In this document: piece after piece, positions 16,235-23,507 of the stretch
Numbering within the stretch: the stretch's first letter is position 1
Layout: every line of letters starts with the position of its first letter
From: Roseiarcus sp963794655
GTDB taxonomy: Bacteria > Pseudomonadota > Alphaproteobacteria > Rhizobiales > Beijerinckiaceae
DNA length: 64,000 nt
Assembly: GCA_963794655.1 (NCBI GenBank)
Contig: CAWCEV010000008.1
Location: forward strand, 1,178,001-1,242,000
Reading direction: 5' to 3'
Program-made: the position numbers and the translations under genes
Notes under the pieces: model-generated
Database searches by the model: none
Told to the model about the DNA's origin: nothing
Seen by the model: the letters and a program-made list of their open reading frames with translations, nothing else

Positions 16235-17950
16235 ATGTACACGGCGAGCACCGCTTTTCTCGATTCGCTTCAGGAAGCGGGGGTGGAGTTTATCTTCGCC
16301 AACTTCGGCAGCGATCATCCCGGGCTGATCGAGGCAATCGCCGAGGCGCGGGCCAAAGGCCGCAGGATCCCGCGCATAATCACTTGTCCCAACGAGATGC
16401 TGGCGCTGACTTGCGCGCAAGGGTGCGCGCAATTGACGGGCCGCGCACAGGCGGTCGTCGTCCATGTCGATTGCGGCACACTGTCGCTCGGAGGCGCAGT
16501 CCACAACGCCGCGCGGTGCCGCGCGCCGGTGCTCATCTACGCCGGCATGTCGCCCGCGACCCAGGAGGGCGAACTTCCCTGCGGACGGAACGAGTTCATC
16601 CACTGGCTCCAGGACGTGCCCGACCAGCGCGGCATCCTTCGCCAGTACATGAAATACGACCACGAGATCCGGTCGAGCCGCAACGTCCCCCAAATCGTCC
16701 ATCGGGCGCTGCAGATCGCCGAGAGTGACCCCAAGGGGCCCGTCTATCTCGTCGCCGCGCGGGAGACGATGGAGGCGGCGGCCGAGCCCCTCTCATCCAA
16801 TCCTTCGCTTTGGCGGCCAGTCCCCTCAGCCCCGCTTCCCGATGATGCCGTCGCGGAGATCGCCGTCGCGCTAGCGAACGCACGGCGACCAGTAGTCATC
16901 ACCTCATATCTCGGACGCAACGCCTCCGCTGTCGCCGAGCTGACACGGCTCTGCCGCAGCCAAGCGGTCGGCGTCCTCGAATCGGCGCCCTACTACATGA
17001 ACCTCCCGCAAGACGAGGATATGCATCTCGGCGCCTATTGGAACGAACCTTTCCGCAATCCGGTCCTGGCCGAGGCCGACGTCGCTGTCGTCGTCGACAG
17101 CGACGTTCCCTGGATCCCGAGCGTCAACGCCCCCTCGTCCGACGCGGCGGTGTTCCACATCGACGTCGATCCGACGAAGGAAACGATTCCGCTTTGGTAC
17201 ATAGGAGCGCGCCGATCCCTGCGCGCCGATAGTTCACTCGCTCTCAAGCAGATCAACGCCTGGCTCGACACCCGGCCGCCGCAGGCGTCAGTCGTTGCGG
17301 AGCGGCGCGCTCATTTTAGCGCGCTGCATCGCCGTCGGGCCAATGAGCTCGCCGAACGCGAGTCGGCGCGGACGGATGTCATCACGCCCGAGTGGCTCAC
17401 CGCCTGCGTGCGCCGTGCGATCGACGAGGAAGCGATCATCCTCAGCGAAGGCGTGACAAATTATCCCGCGATCCACCACCACGCCGGCCGGCGCGTTCCC
17501 GGGACGATGTTCGCCAGCGGCGGCAGCTCGCTCGGCTGGAGCGGCGGCGCCGCGATCGGAATGAAGCTCATGGCGCCTGGCCGCATGGTCGTCGCGCTCA
17601 CCGGCGACGGGTCTTACATGTTCTCGACGCCGTCGGCGGTTCATTGGCTGGCGCGGCGGCACGGAACGCCCTTCCTCCAGGTCGTGTACAACAACCGCGG
17701 CTGGAACGCGCCGCGCTTCTCGACGCTGGCCGTGCACCCGTCCGGCTATGCGAGCCGGGCGAACGATCTCGACCTCAGCTTCGATCCTCCGCCCGACTAC
17801 GCCGGTATCGCCGCCGCCGCGGGCGGCGCGCTGGCGCTCTCCGTGAAGCGGCCGGACGAGGCGGAGGCGGCGATCCGCAAGGCGGTGCGCGCTGTCGTGG
17901 AAGAGAAGCGTTCCGCAGTGATCGACGCCTGGCTATCGCGCTCGCCGTAG
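16235..17950 (+). CDS. Thiamine diphosphate-dependent enzyme (acetolactate synthase-like)
   Basis: The protein is 571 residues from ATG 16235 (MYTASTAFLDSLQEAG), preceded by GGAGAG. The same frame is open upstream to 15698, but that part belongs to the frameshifted small gene. The PYR domain carries the catalytic Glu in ITCPNEMLAL. The middle domain holds VVITSYLGRN, and the PP domain has the ThDP motif GDGSYMF...NNRGWN. It belongs to the broad acetolactate synthase/benzoylformate decarboxylase family, acting on 2-oxo acids or 2-hydroxyacyl compounds. The substrate cannot be read from sequence. The next gene is a 2-hydroxyacid dehydrogenase, so the two probably act on related 2-oxo/2-hydroxy acids under the nearby LacI regulator. 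Confidence 0.85.
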   Translation: MYTASTAFLDSLQEAGVEFIFANFGSDHPGLIEAIAEARAKGRRIPRIITCPNEMLALTCAQGCAQLTGRAQAVVVHVDCGTLSLGGAVHNAARCRAPVLIYAGMSPATQEGELPCGRNEFIHWLQDVPDQRGILRQYMKYDHEIRSSRNVPQIVHRALQIAESDPKGPVYLVAARETMEAAAEPLSSNPSLWRPVPSAPLPDDAVAEIAVALANARRPVVITSYLGRNASAVAELTRLCRSQAVGVLESAPYYMNLPQDEDMHLGAYWNEPFRNPVLAEADVAVVVDSDVPWIPSVNAPSSDAAVFHIDVDPTKETIPLWYIGARRSLRADSSLALKQINAWLDTRPPQASVVAERRAHFSALHRRRANELAERESARTDVITPEWLTACVRRAIDEEAIILSEGVTNYPAIHHHAGRRVPGTMFASGGSSLGWSGGAAIGMKLMAPGRMVVALTGDGSYMFSTPSAVHWLARRHGTPFLQVVYNNRGWNAPRFSTLAVHPSGYASRANDLDLSFDPPPDYAGIAAAAGGALALSVKRPDEAEAAIRKAVRAVVEEKRSAVIDAWLSRSP

Positions 17951-18079
17951 CTGGGGCTGTCGAGTGGGCATGGGCGGGACTTACGCCCCGCGGTCGCAAA
18001 ACGGCCGCCGCAACCCATGTTGCTGTGCGATCTCTATCGATCTAGGTCTGATCCCAAGCAGCGCTTCCGGAGGATAGCC

Positions 18080-19108
18080 ATGGTGAGACCCCTGATCGTA
18101 ATCGATCCGCAGCCGCGGGGTCTCGATGAGATCTTCGAGCCAGGGGTCTGGGCGCAACTCGAGGGCCTCGGCGAGCTTGCCATTCAGGACGGCGCCGGCC
18201 GCATGCCGGCCGAACGTTTCGACGCCCTTCTCCCCGAGATGGCTCTCCTGATCGGTCAGAGCGATATGCCGAAGGCCAGGCTCGACCGCGCGCCGAAGCT
18301 GCGCGCGATTATCAACGTCGAGACCAATTTCCTCCAGAACGTCGACTACGAGACTTGCTTCGAACGCGGCATTCACGTGCTTGCTCCGGGCTCAGCCTTC
18401 GCCAGGCCGGTGGCCGAGATAACGCTCGGCATCGCGATCGACCTCTGCCGCGGCGTCACCGCAGCCGATCGGGCCATGCGCGCGGGCCGCGAGAAATGGC
18501 TGCTCGACGGCGCGGAGGGGTGCTTCTCGCTCTATGGCGCGCGGGTCGGCTTGATCGGCTTCGGCGATCTCGCGCGCGCCTTCATTCCCCTGCTCGCGCC
18601 GTTCGGCTGCCCGGTCAAAGCCTACGATCCGTGGGTCTCCGAGCATTACATGGCTGGCTTCGGCGTCGCCGCCGCCTCGCTCGACGAAGTCTTGAGCACG
18701 AGCCAGGTCGTTGTCGTGTTCGCCGCGGCGACCAGCGAGAACCAGGGTTTCCTCGGCAAGCGCGAGTTCGACCTCGTCACGCCCGGATCGGTCTTCCTGC
18801 TAATGAGCCGCGCCGGGGTTGTCGATTTCCCCGAGTTCCTCCGCGCCGTCGAAAGCGGACGGTTTCGCGCCGCGACCGACGTTTTTCCGATCGAGCCCGC
18901 GCCGCCCGGCGATCCAGCGCGAGGGATCGAGGGTTTGTTGCTCTCGCCCCATCGCGCGGGCTCCATGCCCGATTCGCTCTTCGAGATCGGGCGGCAGACG
19001 GTCGCGGACGCCGGCCTCGTCCTCGCCGGCCTGCCGCCGCTTTCCTGCCGGCGCGCCCAGCGCGAGACTGTGCTTCGTTCCCGCTCGAAACCGATCGAGC
19101 GCAGTTGA
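18080..19108 (+). CDS. D-2-hydroxyacid dehydrogenase family protein
   Basis: The protein is 342 residues from ATG 18080 (MVRPLIVIDPQPRGL), with GGAGG 8 bp upstream. The NAD-binding fold is seen at GARVGLIGFGDLARAF (~155-170). The catalytic residues are recognisable: Arg in LLMSRAGVVDF, Glu in DVFPIEPAP and His in LSPHRAGS. Members interconvert 2-oxo and 2-hydroxy acids (phosphoglycerate, glyoxylate or lactate types) with NAD(P). Its glycine loop, GFGDLA, is slightly unusual for GXGXXG. It lies 129 bp after the ThDP enzyme and ~110 bp before lacI, and likely shares the same pathway. Confidence 0.85.
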   Translation: MVRPLIVIDPQPRGLDEIFEPGVWAQLEGLGELAIQDGAGRMPAERFDALLPEMALLIGQSDMPKARLDRAPKLRAIINVETNFLQNVDYETCFERGIHVLAPGSAFARPVAEITLGIAIDLCRGVTAADRAMRAGREKWLLDGAEGCFSLYGARVGLIGFGDLARAFIPLLAPFGCPVKAYDPWVSEHYMAGFGVAAASLDEVLSTSQVVVVFAAATSENQGFLGKREFDLVTPGSVFLLMSRAGVVDFPEFLRAVESGRFRAATDVFPIEPAPPGDPARGIEGLLLSPHRAGSMPDSLFEIGRQTVADAGLVLAGLPPLSCRRAQRETVLRSRSKPIERS

Positions 19109-19148
19109 ACGACTCGCGCCTTGACGCCGAGCGGCAGCGAGACCTAGC

Positions 19149-19162
19149 CTAAAACGTTATAG
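19149..19162. promoter_or_regulatory. LacI-type operator candidate
   Basis: CTAAAACGTTATAG is a 14-bp near palindrome (two mismatched positions) centred on CG, the form typical of LacI/GalR operators. It lies 58 bp upstream of the lacI-family start, consistent with autoregulation. Confidence 0.55.
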
Positions 19163-19219
19163 AGAGATGCCGGAGGCAATTCGGCTCGAACGTCGATATG
19201 GCCTTGGAGTGAACGAGGA

Positions 19220-20314
19220 ATGGTCGCGAAAGCGCCCACGATCCGTGATGTGGCCTCGCGCGCCGGCGTATCGGTCGCCACGGCTTCCAATGTCGTCAAC
19301 GGCAATCGGCCGGTCGGAGAGGCGAGCCGCCGCAGCGTGGTCGCGGCGATCGCGGCGCTCGGCTACCGGCTCGACCGCTCGGCGAGCGCGTTGCGCGGCA
19401 GATCGAGTCGACTTGTCGGCATCGTCGTTCCCGACATCACCAATGTCTTCTTCGCCAGCCTCGTTCACGGGGTCGAAGCCCTCGCGGAGCGCGACGGCTA
19501 CGATCTTCTCATCGTCTCCTCAAGCGAAGATGCGGAAAAAGAGCGCCGCCGTGTCGAGGCGCTGGTCGCACGCCGTATCGACGGCCTGATCATCGTGCCC
19601 GCCAGCGACAACTCGTTGGCGGCGGTGAGGGACGACGGCGCGGCAGTCCGCCTGCCGCCCGCAGTGCTGGTCGACCGGGGCGCCCGGTCGCCTGGATTCG
19701 ACGCCGTGCACGCCGATTGCGCCGCCGGCGGCTACGCCGGCGCCCGCCATCTCATCGACCTCGGACATCGCGACATCGCCATTCTCGCCCATTCAAAACG
19801 GCTCGAAAATGCCGAGCAGCGGATCGCCGGGGCCCGGCGCGCCCTCGCCGAAGCCGGACTCGAGTCGCGAGAGCGCGTCATCTATGGCGGCGATGACCTC
19901 GAGTCCCTGCGGGGCGCGACCGAGCTCGAGCTTCGCCGCGCCGATCGCCCGACCGCGATCTTCGCCCTCAGCAATGTCTGCGCGCTGGCCTCGATCAAGG
20001 CGGCGCGTGGGCTCAATCTCGAAATCCCCGGCGATGTGTCGATCATCGGCTTCGACGATTTCGACTGGATGGCTGCGCTGCGCCCCTACCTGACCACCGT
20101 CGCCCAGCCGGTCGAGGATTTCGCGTCCGTCTCCTGGCGGCTGCTGATGCTGCGCTTATCCGTGGATGAAAAAGAGGTCGAGCGGGTCGAGCTTCCCTGC
20201 GCTCTCAGGGTGCGGGAATCCACCGGGCCGGCCCGCTCTCGGCTCGAGGCCATCGCGGAGGCCCGCGTCAGCGAGAGGTCATCGCCGACCATTCGACCAG
20301 GGAAACCACCATGA
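19220..20314 (+). CDS. LacI-family transcriptional regulator
   Basis: The protein is 364 residues. The N-terminal helix-turn-helix and hinge are classical: TIRDVASRAGVSVATASNVVNG and the LGYRLDRSASALRG region. They are followed by a periplasmic-binding-protein-like effector domain (VGIVVPDITNVFFA ... VSIIGFDDFDWM). Such regulators respond to sugars or related small molecules. The likely targets are the adjacent dehydrogenase and ThDP genes and itself. The start ATG 19220 gives the normal family N-terminus. The stop overlaps the ATG of a 26-codon remnant by ATGA, so a coupled downstream gene probably once existed. Confidence 0.93.
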   Translation: MVAKAPTIRDVASRAGVSVATASNVVNGNRPVGEASRRSVVAAIAALGYRLDRSASALRGRSSRLVGIVVPDITNVFFASLVHGVEALAERDGYDLLIVSSSEDAEKERRRVEALVARRIDGLIIVPASDNSLAAVRDDGAAVRLPPAVLVDRGARSPGFDAVHADCAAGGYAGARHLIDLGHRDIAILAHSKRLENAEQRIAGARRALAEAGLESRERVIYGGDDLESLRGATELELRRADRPTAIFALSNVCALASIKAARGLNLEIPGDVSIIGFDDFDWMAALRPYLTTVAQPVEDFASVSWRLLMLRLSVDEKEVERVELPCALRVRESTGPARSRLEAIAEARVSERSSPTIRPGKPP

Positions 20315-20391
20315 ACGCTATCTCGCCCATGGCGCCGGCGCGGCGGACGCACCCTGCGACGCAAGGATCCCGCCTCCCTGACGGTGCGTAA
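20311..20391 (+). CDS. 26-codon frame coupled to lacI; probable truncated gene
   Basis: The ATG overlaps the lacI stop (ATGA), the normal sign of a following operon gene. The frame codes only MNAISPMAPARRTHPATQGS plus six residues before TAA. No continuation is recognisable in any frame of the next ~500 bp. It is either a decayed gene start or chance. Confidence 0.3.
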   Translation: MNAISPMAPARRTHPATQGSRLPDGA

Positions 20392-20926
20392 TCACAGCAT
20401 CAACACCGAAAACAAGTTATCTCTCAAATGGTTGACCGCTGTTTTGCCTTTCGCTAGCGTCGAGCGCGGACGGCCGCCTCGATTTGCGCCGCAGCTCGCT
20501 TCGAACAAGGAAAGGCGTTGGGCTATGAGCGGAGCGGCGCTTGCCGGCGCGGCGCTGGCGTTGGCCGCGCTTCCCCTGCTCGCGCGACCCGGTTCTGCAG
20601 GCGTTGTCGAGGTCCATTCCTCGGTCGACCGGGGCTGTTGCTCGTTTTCCGACAATCGACGCTTCAAAGCGATCCCGGCGGCCGCGTAACGGTCGACAGA
20701 GTCTGGAACGATGGGCCTGAGAAGACCGTCGACAGGCTCGGGCCGGATCCATTCGCGCAAGGGGATCGGCGGACCTGCCGTGAATTTCGACGCCGTGGGT
20801 TCGATCGCGACTCCGGAACCTTCTCTCCTGACCCGGCTCCTGATGATTTTCGCAGATCTGCGCAACACCATATTCCGCAGTCCCGCGGCCGGACCCTGAC
20901 GCGGGTATATCCAGCCGGCCGTCTTC
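20392..20926. other. 535-bp region without a recognisable gene
   Basis: This lies between the end of the lacI unit and the 3' end of the convergent pyrB. Short frames are open, including one with a hydrophobic Ala-rich stretch near 20525-20605 that resembles a signal peptide, but none reads like a conserved protein. It may be the remains of the gene that followed lacI. Confidence 0.5.
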
Positions 20927-21871
20927 TCAGGCGTTAGGAATGTTCTGCGCCAGCGCCTCGAGCACCGCCATGCGCACCGCGACGCCCATTTCGACCTGCT
21001 CGCGGATGAGCGACTGAGCGCCGTCGGCGACAAGAGTGTCGATCTCGACGCCCCGGTTCATCGGCCCCGGATGCATGACGAGCGCGCCCGGCTTGGCGTA
21101 GCCGAGTTTTTCTTCATCGAGGCCGAAATAACGGAAATACTCGCGCGCCGAGGGCACGAGGGCGCCGCTCATCCGTTCGCGCTGCAGGCGCAGCATCATG
21201 ACGATGTCGGCGTCCTTGAGGCCTGAGCGCATGTCACGGGCGACCTCGACCCCCATGTTCTCCACGCCTGCGGGCAGCAGCGTCGACGGCCCGACCACCC
21301 TGACATAAGCCCCGAGCTTGCCGAGCAAGAGGATGTTGGAGCGCGCCACGCGCGAATGGAGGATGTCGCCGCAAATGGCGACGGTGAGGCCTTCGATGCG
21401 GCCGAGATTGCGCCGGATGGTCAAGGCGTCGAGCAGCGCCTGGGTCGGGTGCTCATGCGAACCGTCGCCGGCGTTGACGACCGAGCATTCGACCTTCCGC
21501 GCCAGGAGATGCACCGCGCCGGCCTGATGGTGGCGAACGACGAGGATGTCGGGCCGCATCGCGTTCAGGGTCATCGCGGTGTCGATCAGCGTCTCGCCCT
21601 TTTTGACGCTCGACGCCGCGACCGCCATGTTCATCACGTCCGCGCCGAGCCGCTTGCCCGCGAGCTCGAACGACGACTGGGTGCGGGTCGACGCTTCGAA
21701 GAAAAGATTGATCTGGGTGCGCCCGCGCAAAGTCGCACGTTTCTTCTCGACCTGGCGCGAGATCGTCACCGCCTCGTCCGACAGATCGAGCAGCGCCACA
21801 ATCTCATCCCGCGACAGGTGATCGATGCCGAGCAGGTGGCGCAGGGCAAAAACGGGGCGGGAGGCGGTCAT
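20927..21871 (-). CDS. pyrB: Aspartate carbamoyltransferase catalytic subunit
   Basis: The protein is 314 residues from ATG 21871 (MTASRPVFALRHLLGIDHLS). The carbamoyl-phosphate motif FEASTRTQSSFE, the HEHPTQALLDALT region and the C-terminal HPGPMNRGVEID identify the catalytic chain. It condenses carbamoyl phosphate with L-aspartate in pyrimidine synthesis. In many alphaproteobacteria pyrC directly follows, but here the 3' side is the gene-poor stretch next to lacI, so pyrC must be elsewhere. The gene upstream on the same strand is DUF1810, 50 bp away. Confidence 0.96.
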   Translation of the reverse strand: MTASRPVFALRHLLGIDHLSRDEIVALLDLSDEAVTISRQVEKKRATLRGRTQINLFFEASTRTQSSFELAGKRLGADVMNMAVAASSVKKGETLIDTAMTLNAMRPDILVVRHHQAGAVHLLARKVECSVVNAGDGSHEHPTQALLDALTIRRNLGRIEGLTVAICGDILHSRVARSNILLLGKLGAYVRVVGPSTLLPAGVENMGVEVARDMRSGLKDADIVMMLRLQRERMSGALVPSAREYFRYFGLDEEKLGYAKPGALVMHPGPMNRGVEIDTLVADGAQSLIREQVEMGVAVRMAVLEALAQNIPNA

Positions 21872-21921
21872 CAGGGCCGTCAATAGGGCGATTCTCGCTT
21901 GAGGTCGATTGAATTGACCCG

Positions 21922-22344
21922 CTAGATCATTGCAAGGGTCGCACGGTCCGGCGCGCCGGCAAAATATTTCTCGAGGCAATATCTGAAGACGGGAAGCGCC
22001 GGATCCGCGGTCGCGAAAAGCGTCATCGACGATCGGAACTTCATCGAATCGACAGCGCCGAAGATGTCGGGAGCGCTCTTTCCTTCAACGGAGAGCACAA
22101 GCGTGGCGCATTCGCTGAGCCTCGGGCCGAGGACGGGATGGGCCAGATAGGCCGACGCCTCCGCCAGCGAGGAGATGGCGAAGCGGAGCGACGTGGGGCT
22201 GCTCTGTCCCAGCCCCGCGATCTGCGGAAACACGAACCACATCCAGTGGCTCTCTTTTCGCCCCGCCCGAAGCTGGCGGCGGACCGCTTCGTAGACCGGC
22301 GCCTGCGCGTCGACGAAGCGCTGCAGATGAAAGCGCTCGGTCAT
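21922..22344 (-). CDS. DUF1810 family protein
   Basis: The protein is 140 residues from ATG 22344 (MTERFHLQRFVDAQ). The family hallmark is GRKESHWMWFVFPQIAGLG, followed by the alanine-rich helical segment SSLAEASAYLAHPVLG and MKFRSSMTLFA near the end. The family is widespread, about 140 residues long and of unknown function. It is a stand-alone gene between an SDR and pyrB on the same strand. Confidence 0.9.
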   Translation of the reverse strand: MTERFHLQRFVDAQAPVYEAVRRQLRAGRKESHWMWFVFPQIAGLGQSSPTSLRFAISSLAEASAYLAHPVLGPRLSECATLVLSVEGKSAPDIFGAVDSMKFRSSMTLFATADPALPVFRYCLEKYFAGAPDRATLAMI

Positions 22345-22390
22345 GGACGCGCCACCGCGTGCAGCATGCCCGAGCATGAGCGCGCGATGC

Positions 22391-23245
22391 TCAACCCGCC
22401 TTCGGGTAGTCGGCGCCACGCGCGGCCGCTTCTCCCGCCTCATACTCCTTGCGCAGGGATTCGAGCTCCGCGCCCATCACCTCATAGGCAAAGCTCCCGA
22501 GCACGAGGCGCAACGGCGGCTTCTCCTGTTCGACGGCGGCGATGATCGCTTCGGCTCCACGCACAGGGTCGCCCTGCTGCTTGCCGCTGATCGACTGGGT
22601 GAAGTTACGGCGCGCGATCGCCGTCTCCGCGTAGGCGTCGATCGGGCGTTTCGGAACTTTCAGCGAGCGGCCGGCCCAGTCGGTGCGGAACGGGCCGGGC
22701 TCGACGATAATGACCTTGATCCCGAGCGGCCCGACCTCCTTGGAGAGCGATTCCGACATGCCTTCGACAGCAAATTTGGTCGCCGCGTAGTAGCCCGAGC
22801 CGGGAAAGCCGATGAAGCCGCCCATCGACGATACGTTGACGACCGCGCCCGACTTCTGGGCGCGCATGATCGGGAGCACCGCGCGCGTCAGGGCGGCGAG
22901 GCCGAAGAAATTGGTCTCGAACATCGCGCGCACGTCGGCGTCGTCGCCCTCCTCGACCGCCGCCAGATAGCCGTAGCCGGCATTGTTGACGAGGACGTCG
23001 ATCCGGCCAAAGCGCGACACGGCCGCCTTGACCGCAGCGTCGATCTGACTCTGCTTGTCGACGTCGAGGGCGAGCGAGAGCCCATTCTTTTCATGGCCGG
23101 CGACAATGTCCTCGACCTTCGCCTTGTCACGCGCCGTCACAACGACGCGATAGCCGCGCTTGAGCAGGATGACCGAGAGCTCCCGGCCAAATCCAGTCGA
23201 GCAGCCGGTGATGAGCCAAACGGGTTTGGAATGGGCGTCCGCCAT
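22391..23245 (-). CDS. Short-chain dehydrogenase/reductase
   Basis: The protein is 284 residues from ATG 23245 (MADAHSKPVWLITGCSTGFG). The cofactor motif TGCSTGFG, the NNAG motif, the catalytic Ser in NVSSMGG and YYAATK are all in place. The length and the C-terminal FRTDWAGRSL region match the classical 'oxidoreductase/SDR' group acting on alcohols or ketones. The substrate is unknown. It is the first gene of a minus-strand run towards pyrB and is divergent to topA. Confidence 0.9.
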   Translation of the reverse strand: MADAHSKPVWLITGCSTGFGRELSVILLKRGYRVVVTARDKAKVEDIVAGHEKNGLSLALDVDKQSQIDAAVKAAVSRFGRIDVLVNNAGYGYLAAVEEGDDADVRAMFETNFFGLAALTRAVLPIMRAQKSGAVVNVSSMGGFIGFPGSGYYAATKFAVEGMSESLSKEVGPLGIKVIIVEPGPFRTDWAGRSLKVPKRPIDAYAETAIARRNFTQSISGKQQGDPVRGAEAIIAAVEQEKPPLRLVLGSFAYEVMGAELESLRKEYEAGEAAARGADYPKAG

Positions 23246-23507
23246 GTCGGCCTCGCATGTGTTGGATGTGGGGATGCGCGATGTTCGCACAACGCCCCGC
23301 CGGAGCGCAACGGTTGTCCCTGCCAGGTCTCTGTCGGAATGCGGATTCGGCCCGGTCCTTGAAAGATTTACCCGCTGAAACCAGCGTCGCCTGCACCCGG
23401 CTGTTGTGGTTCCCACCGTTCAATGACCAGCGCCCCGAATTTGACACACGGCCTCGGCGTCTCCATATCCCGCGCCCAAACGGCCGGCGCTTGAGGAAGA
23501 TTCCTGA

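Noticed and set aside
15698..17950. One 750-residue protein spanning the small membrane gene and the ThDP enzyme
   Set aside because: The join runs through Arg-rich out-of-frame sequence; the small gene continues in another frame and the ThDP enzyme has its own ribosome binding site and start at 16235.
20525..20689. A small exported protein (Ala-rich hydrophobic N-terminus)
   Set aside because: The segment after the hydrophobic stretch has no fold character and no good ribosome binding site; chance is likelier.
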